Source of the DNA: Ruminococcus sp.
Lineage (GTDB): Bacteria > Bacillota > Clostridia > Oscillospirales > Ruminococcaceae
Direction of reading: 5' to 3'
Length of the DNA stretch: 35,981 nucleotides
NCBI GenBank assembly: GCA_015066865.1
Contig: SVNQ01000021.1
Span: forward strand, 1 to 35,981
Of the stretch, positions 23,480 through 34,300 are shown piece by piece. Numbering within the stretch: the first letter of the stretch is position 1; each line of letters opens with the position of its first letter. Made by a program: the position numbers and the translations under genes. The notes beneath the pieces are model-generated. The model worked only from the letters and a program-made list of their open reading frames with translations. It was not told where the DNA came from and searched no databases.

Positions 23480-23607
23480 CCGGACAAGTTTTCCACATGA
23501 TTTTTCCGCGAAAAAGTGGAAACACATGGAAAACTTTTAAAAATCACGGTATTGCGACACTGTGTTTCAACAAAAACAGTTGAAAACCATGTTGAATATG
23601 TGGAAAA
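23471..23607. other. Second DnaA-box-like cluster (recF end to gyrB)
   Basis: TGTGAATAA (23471-23479; complement TTATTCACA matches TTATNCACA), TTTTCCACA (23489-23497), GTTTCAACA (23564-23572), AGTTGAAAA (23578-23586), TGTTGAATA (23590-23598) and TGTGGAAAA (23599-23607). AAGTTTTCCA (23486-23495) and TGGAAAACTT (23527-23536) form an inverted repeat enclosing TTTTTCCGCGAAAAA. Role could be origin function, DnaA titration or gyrB control. Confidence 0.6.
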
Positions 23608-23648
23608 CAGAACAGTTTCCATAGTATTTTGAAACGGAGAGTGAACAT

Positions 23649-25577
23649 ATGGATCAGCAGAATATGCAGTACGATGCCGAGCAAATTCAGGTGCTGGAGG
23701 GTCTTGACCCTGTTCGTAAGCGTCCCGGTATGTACATTGGCTCGACCAGTATTGACGGTCTGCATCATCTTGTCTACGAGATCGTGGACAATGCCATTGA
23801 CGAGGCGCTGGCAGGATATTGTACGGAAATCAAGGTGGAGATCCTCCCCGGAGAGATCATCCGTGTATCCGACAACGGCAGAGGTATTCCGGTCGGCATT
23901 CATCCGACGGAGGGAATTTCTGCAGCAACGGTCGTTTATACGGTGCTGCATGCCGGCGGTAAGTTCGGCGGCGGCGGCTACAAGGTTTCGGGCGGTCTGC
24001 ACGGCGTTGGTGCGTCCGTCGTAAATGCCCTGTCGGAATGGCTGGAACTGACGGTCAAGGACGGCAAAAATGTGCATTTCCAGCGTTTTGAGCGCGGTGA
24101 ATACAGCGAGCAGCTCAAAATTATCGGCGAAACGGAGGAAACCGGAACGATGGTTGCCTTCAAGGCGGATGCGGAGATCTTTGAAACAACGGTATTTGAT
24201 TACGAAGTACTGCTCAAGAGACTGCGTGAGCAGGCATTCCTCAATGCCGGTATCCGCATAGTGTTCACTGACAGCCGCAATCCTGCTGAAATTCAGTCGG
24301 AAACGCTGCATTATGAAGGCGGTATCCGTCAGTTTGTCGAGCATATCCACACGACAAAGGGCTATGAAACCGTGGGCGATGTGATCTATGTTTCCGGTAC
24401 ACAGGGGGATTCCTTTGCGGAAATTGCCCTGCAGTACAACGACAGCTACAATGAAGTGATCATGTCCTTTGCCAACAACATCCGCACGAAGGACGGCGGC
24501 AGCCATGAGAATGGCTTTAAGAATGCGCTGACAAAGGTCATTAACGATTATGGTAAGAATTTCCAGCTTCTGAAGGAAAACGAAAAGCTTTCGGGCGATG
24601 ATGTCCGTGAGGGCATGACGGCGGTCGTTTCGGTGAAGCTCACCGAATGCGAATTTGAAGGACAGACCAAGGGCAGACTTGGAAATCCTGCGGTGCGTCC
24701 GTTTGTCGAAAAGCTTGTGCAGGAAAAGCTGATGAGCTATTTTGAGATGAATCCTGCGATTGCAAGAGAAATTCTGGACAAGTGCCTTGCGGCAAGACGT
24801 GCAAGAGAAGCAGCGAAGAATGCGAGGGAGACCGCACGCCGCAAATCCGCAATGGAGAGCGCTTCCCTGCCCGGCAAGCTTGCAGACTGTACAGAAAAGG
24901 GCATCGAGCGCACGGAAATCTACATCGTCGAGGGTGACTCTGCGGGCGGTTCCGCAAAGGGCGGCAGAGACAGAATGTATCAGGCGATCTTACCGCTTTG
25001 GGGCAAGATGCTCAACGTAGAAAAGGCAAGAATCGACCGAGTTTACGGCAATGACAAGCTCATGCCCGTGGTAACGGCGCTGGGTACGGGCATTGGAGAG
25101 GATTTCAATATTGAGAAGCTCCGCTACGGCAAGGTCATCATTATGGCGGATGCCGACGTGGACGGATGCCATATCAGAACACTTTTGCTGACGTTCTTCT
25201 TCCGCTTTATGCGGCCGCTGATCGAAAACGGCAACGTGTATATTGCGCAGCCGCCGCTTTACAGAGTTGCAAGGGGCAAGAAGGTGTTCTATGCATTCAG
25301 TGATGCGGAGAGAGATAAGTATATTGCACAGCTTGCCGATGCAAACGGCAGTTCCGCAAAGGTTGCGGTACAGCGCTACAAGGGTCTTGGTGAGATGGAC
25401 AGCGAGCAGCTTTGGGAAACCACGATGAATCCCGAAACAAGAACCATCATCAGGGTCACGATGGAGGATGCGGCAAGAGCCGACGAGATCATTACCATTC
25501 TGATGGGCGACAAGGTTATGCCGAGAAAAATGTATATCGAGAAGAATGCAAAGTCCGTGCAGAATCTGGACGTGTAA
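23649..25577 (+). CDS. gyrB: DNA gyrase subunit B
   Basis: A 642-residue GyrB. The GHKL ATPase has EIVDNAIDEALAGYC, DNGRGIPV and GGLHGVGASVVNALS; the TOPRIM domain has VEGDSAGGSAKGGRDR and the metal site DADVDG. The length lacks the E. coli insert, as in other Firmicutes. With GyrA it introduces negative supercoils. GGAG is nine bases before the start. The upstream 169 bases hold DnaA-box-like motifs but no clear promoter. Confidence 0.98.
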   Translation: MDQQNMQYDAEQIQVLEGLDPVRKRPGMYIGSTSIDGLHHLVYEIVDNAIDEALAGYCTEIKVEILPGEIIRVSDNGRGIPVGIHPTEGISAATVVYTVLHAGGKFGGGGYKVSGGLHGVGASVVNALSEWLELTVKDGKNVHFQRFERGEYSEQLKIIGETEETGTMVAFKADAEIFETTVFDYEVLLKRLREQAFLNAGIRIVFTDSRNPAEIQSETLHYEGGIRQFVEHIHTTKGYETVGDVIYVSGTQGDSFAEIALQYNDSYNEVIMSFANNIRTKDGGSHENGFKNALTKVINDYGKNFQLLKENEKLSGDDVREGMTAVVSVKLTECEFEGQTKGRLGNPAVRPFVEKLVQEKLMSYFEMNPAIAREILDKCLAARRAREAAKNARETARRKSAMESASLPGKLADCTEKGIERTEIYIVEGDSAGGSAKGGRDRMYQAILPLWGKMLNVEKARIDRVYGNDKLMPVVTALGTGIGEDFNIEKLRYGKVIIMADADVDGCHIRTLLLTFFFRFMRPLIENGNVYIAQPPLYRVARGKKVFYAFSDAERDKYIAQLADANGSSAKVAVQRYKGLGEMDSEQLWETTMNPETRTIIRVTMEDAARADEIITILMGDKVMPRKMYIEKNAKSVQNLDV

Positions 25578-25605
25578 GACGCAGAACACGGAAGGAGGAA
25601 GCAGA

Positions 25606-26226
25606 TTGGACATGGAAAAGAACGGCGCAGAGCCGATTCTGACAAAACAATACCACATTCCGATTGAAATGTTCCGCAGTGCGTTTGTGGCGTTTCAGCG
25701 AAAATATGTGTACCCCAGAAATTATGCAATGATGGCGGTATTTCTGGTGGTTGCCTGCATTTACGCCTATTATGTGGTGATCGGCACGGATCAGCAGAGA
25801 CCGATTTACTGTATGATCATTTTGGTTTGTGCGGTGATGATCGGCTTTCAGTGGTATAATCCAAGGAAGGTGCGCAGAAATCTGATGCAGGCAGTCCGTG
25901 AGCTGGAAGATGATCTCTATGAGCTGCGGATTTTTCCGGAATATCTGGAAATCGGCACGATCCTCCCCGATGAGGAGATCACCGAAGAACAGGCAGAGGC
26001 GGATGCACTTTTTGAAGATGTGCCGCAGGAGAATTTCTCCGGTACGAGAATATATTACAGCAAGGCTCTGAAAGTGACAGAATACAGGGATTTCTTTATA
26101 GTGTACATGGTGAAGGTCAATTTCTATGTGCTGCCGAAAAAGGATTTTTCGGAGGAAGAAATAAAGACGCTCCGTGAGACATTTTCAAAGAATCTTGGAA
26201 AAGGGTATCAGTCAAAAATAAAGTGA
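25606..26226 (+). CDS. YcxB-like membrane protein
   Basis: A 206-residue protein with two adjacent membrane helices (about residues 35-55 and 63-80) and a C-terminal soluble domain ending FYVLPKKDFSEEEIKTLRETF, which fits the YcxB-like family (function unknown). I chose the TTG at 25606 (AAGGAGG seven bases before it); the ATG at 25612 is an alternative but lies 13 bases away. It begins 28 bases after gyrB and is probably co-transcribed with it. It lies between gyrB and gyrA. Confidence 0.75.
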   Translation: MDMEKNGAEPILTKQYHIPIEMFRSAFVAFQRKYVYPRNYAMMAVFLVVACIYAYYVVIGTDQQRPIYCMIILVCAVMIGFQWYNPRKVRRNLMQAVRELEDDLYELRIFPEYLEIGTILPDEEITEEQAEADALFEDVPQENFSGTRIYYSKALKVTEYRDFFIVYMVKVNFYVLPKKDFSEEEIKTLRETFSKNLGKGYQSKIK

Positions 26227-26265
26227 TATTTTTTAGTGGGATAGTTTATCTGCCCCACCCCCTTA

Positions 26266-26360
26266 CCCCCTCCCAGAGGGAGGGGGATATAATAGGGGGC
26301 CTGCGGCCCCTCAACCCCGCAAAGGGCCAAGCCCCTTTACCCCCTGATATGGAAAAATAT
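26266..26360. repeat. Intergenic palindromes upstream of gyrA
   Basis: CCCCCTCCC/GGGAGGGGG (26266-26286), GGGGCC/GGCCCC (26296-26310), AAAGGGC/GCCCCTTT (26321-26338, bulged) and CTGATAT/ATATCAG (26344-26361). The middle two, read on the minus strand, have the same order and spacer (CGGGGT) as the pair at 22039-22090. Confidence 0.7.
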
Positions 26361-26391
26361 CAGCGGTGAATTACCGTTATTGAGGTGAAAT

Positions 26392-29016
26392 ATGAGTAAC
26401 GAAATGGAAACTAATCAGCCGGATCTGCAGAATCCGGAAAAGGTCATTCCGGTCGATATTGCGACGGAAATGCATGATTCCTTCCTTGCTTATGCAATGT
26501 CGGTTATCGTGTCCCGTGCGCTGCCGGACGTGCGTGACGGTCTGAAGCCCGTTCACCGCCGTATCCTTTACACCCTGCATGAAAACGGCCTTACCCCCGA
26601 TCAGCCGTACCGTAAGTGTGCGGATACCGTCGGTGCGGTACTCGGTCGATACCATCCGCATGGCGATGCGTCCGTGTATGACGCACTCGTGCGTCTGGCA
26701 CAGGATTTCTCCCTGCGCTATCCGTTGGTGGACGGTCACGGAAACTTCGGTTCCGTGGACGGTGATCCGCCTGCTGCTTACCGTTATACGGAAGCGAAAA
26801 TGTCCAAAATTTCCGTGGAAATGCTCACGGATATTCAAAAAAATACCGTTCCCTTCGGCATGAACTATGACGATCGTCTGAAAGAACCCCAGGTTCTGCC
26901 AAGCCGTTTCCCGAATGTGCTGGTCAATGGTGCGGTCGGTATTGCCGTGGGTATGGCAACCAATATTCCGCCGCACAACATGGGCGAAATCATTGATGCG
27001 CTCAATGTCCTGATTCAGGATCCCGACTGCACGCTTGATGATCTGATGGAATGCGTCAAGGGACCGGACTTCCCCACGGGCGGCATCATCATGGGCAAGG
27101 CAGGCATCCGTGCGGCTTACGGCACGGGCAGGGGCAAGATCACCCTGCGTGCCAAGACTTCCATTGAGGAAACCAAGGGCAAGCAGCAGATCATTGTGCA
27201 TGAAATTCCGTACATGGTCAACAAGGCTCGCCTTGTGGAGCATATCGCAGAGCTGATCAAGGAAAAGCGCATTGACGGTGCGACCTTCGTGCGTGATGAA
27301 TCCGGCAGAGCCGGTATGCGTGTGGTAATCGGTCTGCGCAAGGATGCGATTGCGGATATTGTCCTGAATAAGCTGTTTTCTTACACACAGCTGCAGGATA
27401 CGGTCGGCGTGAACATGCTCGTGCTTGCGGACGGCGTGCCGAAGGTGCTGACGCTCAAGCAGATTCTGGAGCATTATCTGGCATTCCAGGTCGAGGTTAT
27501 CACGAACCGTGTGAAGTTTGAGCTGGAAAAGGCACTGAAACGTGCGCACATCCTGCAGGGCTTCATGCTGGCATCCGATTATATTGACGAGGTTATTGCT
27601 ATTCTGCGTTCAAGCAAGTCCATTCCGGAAGGTAAGGAACGTCTGATTGAGCGTTTCAAGGATGTGGACATGTCCGCACTTCTGGACAGAGCGCAGTATG
27701 ACCTTTCTAAGATCCATCTGGAGCATGCGATCGGTCTTTCCGAGGAACAGGCTGAGGCGATCGTACAGATGCGTCTGGGTGCATTGACAGGTCTGGAACG
27801 TCAGAAGATTTCCGATGAATTGTACGGTCTTTGTGAGAAGATCACCGATTATGAGGAAACACTGGCGGATAAGCAGAGAGTGTATGAGATCATCTCCGAG
27901 GAACTTGAGGAGATCCGCAGAAAGTTCAACGACAAGCGTCTGACGGAGATCACTTCCGTTTCGGGCGAAGTGGATATTGAGGAACTGATTGCCGTTGAGG
28001 ACTGCGTGGTAACATATACCAACAATGGCTATATCAAGCGCATGGCGCTGGACGCTTACAAGACGCAGAAGCGCGGCGGCAGGGGCGTTTCGGGCATGAA
28101 GCAGCGTGAGGAAGATTTCGTCAGCGAAATGTTCATCTGCTCGACGCATGACAATATCCTGTTCATTACGAACAAGGGTATGATGCATAAGCTCAAGTGC
28201 TACCAGATTCCCGACGGCTCGAAGGCATCGAGGGGCTTCCATTTTGCAAATCTCCTGAATCTGCAGGAGGGCGAGCGTATTTCCGCAATGCTCAGAACCC
28301 GTGACTTTGAGGGTGACAGCTATGTTGTCATGGTTACAAAGCAGGGTCAGATCAAGAGAACTCCCCTTGCGGCATACAGAAATGTCCGCAGCAAGGGTCT
28401 GATTGCCATCGGTCTGAACGAGGGCGACGAAATTGCAGGCGTTCGCATGACGGACGGCAATGCACAGATCATCGTTGCCACGAAGAATGGTATGGCAATT
28501 CGTCTGGAAGAAAATGCGATTCGTGCGCAGTCCCGTTCGGCGCATGGCGTGCGTGCCATCAAGCTGCGTGAGGGCGACGAGGTGGTTTCCATCGCAAGAG
28601 TGCGTGAAGGTGCTGCGGTACTGACTGTTACCGAAAATGGCTACGGCAAGCGCTGTGCACTGGAGCAGTATCGCATTCAGGGACGCGGCGGCTATGGTCT
28701 GACCAATTACAAGGTGGACAAGGAACGCGGCAATGTCTGCGGCATCAAGGTTGTGGACGAGGAAGATGACATCATTCTCATTTCTTCCGAGGGTATCATT
28801 ATCCGTATCCGTGCATGCGAAATCCGTGTGATGGGCAGAGTTTCCAAGGGCGTGCGTGTGATGCGTGTGACTGAAGGAAACACGGTTGTGGCATTTACCC
28901 GTGCCGAGCATGAGGCAGAGGCTGTAACGGAATCGGTGGAGGATACCGGTGAAGATGCAGAAGAAGACGTGGAAGATGTGGAAGACGTGGAAGAATCCAC
29001 AGAGCAGGAAGCATGA
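26392..29016 (+). CDS. gyrA: DNA gyrase subunit A
   Basis: An 874-residue GyrA. The catalytic tyrosine is Y132 ([10 protein letters not shown]); the winged-helix and tower domains, and the six-bladed C-terminal DNA-wrapping domain with the GyrA box QKRGGRG, are intact. The quinolone region reads [13 protein letters not shown], so Ala93 replaces E. coli Ser83 and Asp97 equals Asp87. The last ~33 residues are acidic ([17 protein letters not shown]), a common GyrA tail. GAGGTG precedes the start; a strong terminator follows. It is encoded 165 bases after the YcxB-like gene across a repeat-rich gap. Confidence 0.98.
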   Translation: MSNEMETNQPDLQNPEKVIPVDIATEMHDSFLAYAMSVIVSRALPDVRDGLKPVHRRILYTLHENGLTPDQPYRKCADTVGAVLGRYHPHGDASVYDALVRLAQDFSLRYPLVDGHGNFGSVDGDPPAAYRYTEAKMSKISVEMLTDIQKNTVPFGMNYDDRLKEPQVLPSRFPNVLVNGAVGIAVGMATNIPPHNMGEIIDALNVLIQDPDCTLDDLMECVKGPDFPTGGIIMGKAGIRAAYGTGRGKITLRAKTSIEETKGKQQIIVHEIPYMVNKARLVEHIAELIKEKRIDGATFVRDESGRAGMRVVIGLRKDAIADIVLNKLFSYTQLQDTVGVNMLVLADGVPKVLTLKQILEHYLAFQVEVITNRVKFELEKALKRAHILQGFMLASDYIDEVIAILRSSKSIPEGKERLIERFKDVDMSALLDRAQYDLSKIHLEHAIGLSEEQAEAIVQMRLGALTGLERQKISDELYGLCEKITDYEETLADKQRVYEIISEELEEIRRKFNDKRLTEITSVSGEVDIEELIAVEDCVVTYTNNGYIKRMALDAYKTQKRGGRGVSGMKQREEDFVSEMFICSTHDNILFITNKGMMHKLKCYQIPDGSKASRGFHFANLLNLQEGERISAMLRTRDFEGDSYVVMVTKQGQIKRTPLAAYRNVRSKGLIAIGLNEGDEIAGVRMTDGNAQIIVATKNGMAIRLEENAIRAQSRSAHGVRAIKLREGDEVVSIARVREGAAVLTVTENGYGKRCALEQYRIQGRGGYGLTNYKVDKERGNVCGIKVVDEEDDIILISSEGIIIRIRACEIRVMGRVSKGVRVMRVTEGNTVVAFTRAEHEAEAVTESVEDTGEDAEEDVEDVEDVEESTEQEA

Positions 29017-29027
29017 TTTGAAAACTG

Positions 29028-29056
29028 ACAGGGCGGCATCTTGCCGCCCTGTTTTA
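29028..29056 (+). terminator. Rho-independent terminator of gyrA
   Basis: ACAGGGCGGCA and TGCCGCCCTGT form an 11-bp stem with a TCT loop, followed by TTTA. It lies 12 bases past the gyrA stop and just before the next start, so the phosphoesterase may depend on read-through. Confidence 0.85.
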
Positions 29057-29069
29057 AAGGGAGTAGCAT

Positions 29070-29855
29070 ATGAAAATCAGTAATTACCACATCGTCCTGC
29101 CGGACTTACCGCAGGAGAGAATGCGCATCGTGCAGGTGTCCGATTCACATTTTGGAAGGAAAGCCTCATTTGAAGAAAAAACCAAACGTATGTCGGATAT
29201 TCATGAAACGGTAAAGTCCCTTCACCCCGATGTGGTTGCTGTCACGGGGGATCTGGTTTCGAGAAGTGCGGATGAAGAAACTTTGAAATTCGGATGGTTT
29301 ATGCTGTCGCTGTTGAGTAAAATGGCACCCGTGCTGTATGTGTTCGGCAATCACGAAACTACCCTGCCGGAGAAAATGCAGGATTTGCTTTTGCAGAAAG
29401 TTCGGGAAATCGACATCCATCTTCTGAACAATACCTCGGTCAATATCGGCGGTGTGGATTTTTACGGCTATGTTCTGCCAAATTCCTGCTATAAAAATGA
29501 GGACGGCAGCTATCGCAGACTGGAAAAATGCACGGCTGTGGAAATTCGGACTGCTGTCGGTGAGCGCAGGGATGCGCCCTGCGTGCTGCTTGCACACAAT
29601 CCGATGGGGCTTGAAGCGTATGCGGATTGGGGTGCGGATGTGGTGCTTTCGGGGCATGTGCATGGGGGAATCGTGAGATTGCCGCTACTCGGCGGTGTTC
29701 TCTCTCCCGAACGCCGGTTCTTCCCGAAATACACGAAGGGATGCTATAAAATGGCAGGAACAACGATGATCGTGTGTGCGGGCATCGGCAAACTGCGGTT
29801 CAATAATCCCGCCGAAATCGTCTGCGTGGATCTGGTGAGGAATGATGAATCATGA
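29070..29855 (+). CDS. Metallophosphoesterase (YkuE/YaeI-like)
   Basis: A 261-residue calcineurin-like phosphoesterase with the full set of metal motifs: DSH (25-27), GD (60-61), GNHE (93-96), AHNP and GHVHGG (195-200). It lacks a clear signal peptide or membrane anchor, so it is probably cytoplasmic. The arrangement resembles YkuE/YaeI proteins; the substrate is unknown. It overlaps cca by four bases (ATGA), which suggests co-expression with tRNA maturation. The start has an AAAGGGAG site. Confidence 0.85.
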   Translation: MKISNYHIVLPDLPQERMRIVQVSDSHFGRKASFEEKTKRMSDIHETVKSLHPDVVAVTGDLVSRSADEETLKFGWFMLSLLSKMAPVLYVFGNHETTLPEKMQDLLLQKVREIDIHLLNNTSVNIGGVDFYGYVLPNSCYKNEDGSYRRLEKCTAVEIRTAVGERRDAPCVLLAHNPMGLEAYADWGADVVLSGHVHGGIVRLPLLGGVLSPERRFFPKYTKGCYKMAGTTMIVCAGIGKLRFNNPAEIVCVDLVRNDES

Positions 29856-31180
29856 TTGAAATAAAAATTCCCGAAAGCATCGCACATATGCTTGAAAAGC
29901 TGAAAACTGCCGGATTTTCGGCATATCTTGTCGGCGGCTGTGTGCGTGACGCAGTAATGGGCATCAAGCCCCATGATTTCGATATTACGACCAATGCAAG
30001 ACCCGAACAGATCATAGCCGTATTCGGTGAAAATTCCTGCACCGAATACGGCAGGGCGTTCGGAACGGTGGGGGTGAAATTTGCAGGGGGATTTGCGGAA
30101 ATTACCACCTACCGCACGGAAAAAGACTACAAGGACGGCAGACATCCGCAGACGGTGGATTTTGCCGATTCCATTGCCGATGATCTGGCAAGGCGTGACT
30201 TTACGTTCAATGCCATGGCATATTCGCCGGATACGGGGATTTTTGATCCATTCGGCGGAAGGGATGATCTTGAAAACGGTATCCTTCGCTGTGTGGGTAC
30301 GCCGCAGGCAAGATTTCAGGAGGATGCACTGCGGATTTTGCGTGGGCTGCGGTTCTGTGCAAGATTTGGCTTTACTCCGGAGCCGCTGACAAAGGCTGCC
30401 ATGCGTGCAGGTGCGTTCCGTCTGGAGTTGATTTCAGCGGAGCGTGTTTTTACCGAACTGCAGGGAATTTTGCTCGGTGCGCATGTGACGCAGGTGCTGT
30501 TGGATTATTCGGACATACTTGCGGTGAGGATTCCGGAAATATCCCCATGTATCGCATTTGATCAGCATTCAAGGCATCACGATTTTACGGTGTGGGAGCA
30601 TACCGCCCGTGCAGTCGGCAATGCGCCGAAGGACATTGCGGTGCGCCTTGCCATGCTGCTGCATGACATCGGAAAGCCTGCGTGCTTTTCTATGGACGCA
30701 CGGGGCGGGCATTTTAAGGGGCATGCGGACAAAAGTGCTGAAATTGCGCAGAATATCCTCCTGCGCCTGCGGTGTGACAACCGTATGCGTGAGATTGTGG
30801 TGAAGCTCGTTTCCCTGCACAGGGAGATTCCTAAGAGCCTTGAAGATGTGCGCAGGCTTCTGGGAATACTGGATTATTCGGAGTTTTCGCAGTTTCTTGC
30901 GGTTCTGCGTGCCGATAATTTCGCAAAGCGACGGTGCGGCGCAGATGAAAATGCGGCTTTGCAGATACGCGCAGCAGAGGAATTTGCAGTGTATTGCAGA
31001 GAAAATAACCTTTGCTGCAGGGTGAAGGATCTGGACATCAGCGGCAATGATCTTGCGGCATTGGGTCTGCACGGCAGGCAGATCGGTGACACGCTCCGTC
31101 TGCTGCTCGAAGCTGTCATTTCCGGAGCTTGTCCAAACGAAAAGACCAGCTTGCTCGGTTTCTGTAAAAAAATATCATAA
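29852..31180 (+). CDS. cca: CCA tRNA nucleotidyltransferase / polyA polymerase family
   Basis: A 442-residue class II nucleotidyltransferase. GGCVRD (28-33) and DFD (42-44) form the active site, followed by RRDFTFNAM and the neck segment EDALRILRGLRFCARF. A C-terminal HD domain (HDIGKP from 271) is present, as in many Firmicutes. It adds or repairs the tRNA 3' CCA; a polyA polymerase or A- or CC-adding role cannot be excluded from sequence alone. The start overlaps the phosphoesterase stop. No terminator was recognised after it. Confidence 0.9.
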   Translation: MIEIKIPESIAHMLEKLKTAGFSAYLVGGCVRDAVMGIKPHDFDITTNARPEQIIAVFGENSCTEYGRAFGTVGVKFAGGFAEITTYRTEKDYKDGRHPQTVDFADSIADDLARRDFTFNAMAYSPDTGIFDPFGGRDDLENGILRCVGTPQARFQEDALRILRGLRFCARFGFTPEPLTKAAMRAGAFRLELISAERVFTELQGILLGAHVTQVLLDYSDILAVRIPEISPCIAFDQHSRHHDFTVWEHTARAVGNAPKDIAVRLAMLLHDIGKPACFSMDARGGHFKGHADKSAEIAQNILLRLRCDNRMREIVVKLVSLHREIPKSLEDVRRLLGILDYSEFSQFLAVLRADNFAKRRCGADENAALQIRAAEEFAVYCRENNLCCRVKDLDISGNDLAALGLHGRQIGDTLRLLLEAVISGACPNEKTSLLGFCKKIS

Positions 31181-31271
31181 AGCGCAGAAATGTGGTTTAT
31201 ATATTGTTGAATTTTGTCTATAATGTCTAAAAATTTGACAAAAAATTTTATATCTCGTGGTGTGGAAGATA

Positions 31272-31300
31272 TTGCAATTTCGGCAATTTTATGTTATAAT
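31272..31300 (+). promoter_or_regulatory. Promoter of the large surface protein (extended -10)
   Basis: TTGCAA (31272-31277), 17-base spacer, TATAAT (31295-31300), preceded by TGT. Upstream, TGTCTA occurs twice (31216-31221 and 31225-31230) flanked by TGACA; a regulator site is possible but unproven. Confidence 0.75.
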
Positions 31301-31384
31301 TATAAGTAAAGCAAATTATATGGGATCTGATTTTTTAGATTTCATGGGACATTTTATGATCACAGAAAGGGAAGGGAATCCAAG

Positions 31385-34300
31385 ATGAAGAAAAAGGTTT
31401 GGAAAAAATTAGTGAGCAGTGTAACCGCTGTGCTGCTGACGGCTTCCTATGTTCTTCCGGCAATGCCGAATGTGATGACAAAGGCTGCTGCATTGACGGA
31501 TGAAGAAAAGGTTACGCTTCTTGTCGGTAAAAACAGTGAACTTCGGGGTAAGGATGTCGCAACTACGCTGAAAAATGCGGAATACAAGTATGCACTTGGT
31601 ATTGCGTCACAGTTCGGTGTGTTTGTAAACGGCGATTTTTACGATGACGACTGCGATTCCGAGGGCAGAGTTGCGGTTAAGGGCACGATCAACAAGGCGA
31701 ACAGAAAGAATTTTGACGTCGGCAGCGGTGACTATATCGACAGATACACGCTCGAATCCCTGCTCAATAACAGCGGTTTTGCGCATGTTATTGCAGGTAC
31801 GCGTATTCAGAATCTTGCACCGTATTCCAATGGCGCTTACACGGATAATGGCGCGGGCGATCCGTACTATCAAGGCAAGATCTTTGTATACGGTACGGAT
31901 GGCAGCATTGATATGGCAACGATTTCCGGCATTGACACAGATCCTGCTTATCAAATAGAGGAACTGGAGGTATATCAGGCTGACCTGATCGACTTTGACG
32001 CTGTGTTTACGATGCTGGAAAAAAGAAGTGCGATGCTGAGTAAACAGCAGTCTCCGGGAGCGTCCTTCTCGGCGGATACGGAAAAAAAGACTCCCATCCC
32101 CTATTTCTATCAGTACAGTGCCGAGAGCAAAAATGGTGAGGAAACCACCAGAACTCTCACGGGTGAAGCTGTATTCCTTTATGAAGGAATTGATACGGAC
32201 TGTGTCAGATTCAATCTGACCGAACAGGAATGGGAACAGGCACAGGCTTGTCAGTATTTCTCATTCAGAGGTATTCCGGATGACGCATACATTGTTGTCA
32301 GCGTTGCCGGCAAGCAGATCGACATGGTACAGTATGGAACGGGTGAATCCCATACACTGGACAGATTTACAGGTATCAGCCCGAATGCGGATGGTTCTGA
32401 CGAGCAGAGTATTTCCAAGGGCTACTATACATATGACAAGAATGGCAATCTCCACGGTAAGTGGAACAATGACAAGGATGTAGCAAGAGTATTGTACAAC
32501 TTCTATGAGGCAGATTCTGTCGAGCTGGAATCCGCTTTTCAGGGAACTATTCTTGCGCCCCATGCATCCTTCCTCGGTAAAAATTACGCACATCTTTCGG
32601 GTGCGCTGATTGCCGGAACGATTGCGGAAGGCACAATTTTCGAGTTTGGTTACAGACCGTATGAAGGCCCGATCTCTGTAGTCGGTCTGAAAGCGGATTA
32701 CTCGGTGGACATCAGCAAATTTGCTGAGGATGGTACATCCTTCCTCGCAGGCGCAACCTTTGGTTTGTATGAAGTCAATCCGGACGGTTCTCTGGGCAGT
32801 CTGGTGGAAACCATCGTATCTACCGGCGGCAAGGACAAGCTGTATCTGGCGCAGGGCGATTATGCGCTCAAGGAAATTGCTCCTCCCGATGGCTACAAGC
32901 TCAATGACAAGACCTATTATTTCAGTGTCAAGGAAAGCGGCAATGTCAAGGATGAAACCATTTTGGTTGGCAAAACCACGGTATATTCCAACAAGATCTA
33001 TCACTGGGTAGCGGACAAGGCAAATGCCGGAAATGTAACAAATCCGATCGACGGCACGGATATGGCGACGGGCGAATATGTTTCCCTGAGAAAATCCGAG
33101 GATATTGATGTCGCTCAGATCGCATTCAGTGACGACAAGAGCCAGAAGGATAATATTAAGATCAAGAGCCTTACATTTACAACGATCGAAGGCATCAAGC
33201 AGACAGCTGCTGTGACCTCCGTCAATGAGGATGGATCGTTCTGGTCGCCGATCACATTGGGTGAAGGCATTACGAGATTTGATGACATTGTTAGAATTGA
33301 AGCAGAAATTGAATCCACAACTGCTGACGGCGCAAGATTGCTGATCATCAAGAATAAGGGCGGCAGTTCCGTATTCAAGGGTGCTGAAGGCAAGGCAGAG
33401 ATCAAGGGTTCCGACGGCGGAAAAACCGTTACGTTGTTTGAAACACCCTATACCAGCGATCATTACAGAAAAGATAGCTCCAGCCCGACGGGTTATGAGA
33501 GAATCAGCGAGCTGAAGGATGTGGAGCGTGTTGTATCCTATGCGGACGGTGTTGAGATCTCCGTATATAATAATGCTCCGTTTGCGAATGCAGTGGAATC
33601 TGCTGCTTACAGCCTGCTGGATATTACAAAAAATGAGTATGTATATGGTGAGGATGTATTCACCTTTACAGTCAGCGGAAATACCATTACAACATATAAG
33701 AATGGTACGGAATTTACAAGTGAAGATCTGGTGCTGTATCCGGTGGATGCGGCTGCAAACAAGTATCTGGTATTCTATGAGTTTGAACTTCTGAATGCAA
33801 GAATCAACCTCAACAGAGATCTTACAGCAAAGTCATTTGATTTTGTCAATGAAGAGGCACTGACCTTCAAGAAGGTTGACAGTGAGGGAAATCTCCTCAA
33901 TGGCGCTGCAATCAAGATGAATGAAGGCAATGTTGAGGTAATTAATGAATTTGGATTTGATCCGCAGACAGGTCCTTTTTCGAAAACAACCATCAATTAC
34001 AAGCAGGGCAAGGAGTATGCGGATTTCAAATGGACACAGGGTGCTTCTGTTTCCGAAGTTATTGATATTAAAAAAATCAAGGAACTCAAAATTGAGGGAA
34101 TGATGGGCGGCAATTCAAGATTTGCCAACGTTTACAGGATTCAGGAAACTGAAGTTCCGAATGAAACCTATGTGCTTGGTGATGATATTCTGCTGTTCAA
34201 GTACCAGAATGTGATCTATTATACAAAGGTTGCAAACGGTGCAAATCCAAAGGAATTTCCGATCAGCAGAGGTATGTTCGGTCAGATCGGTGTGAATGAA

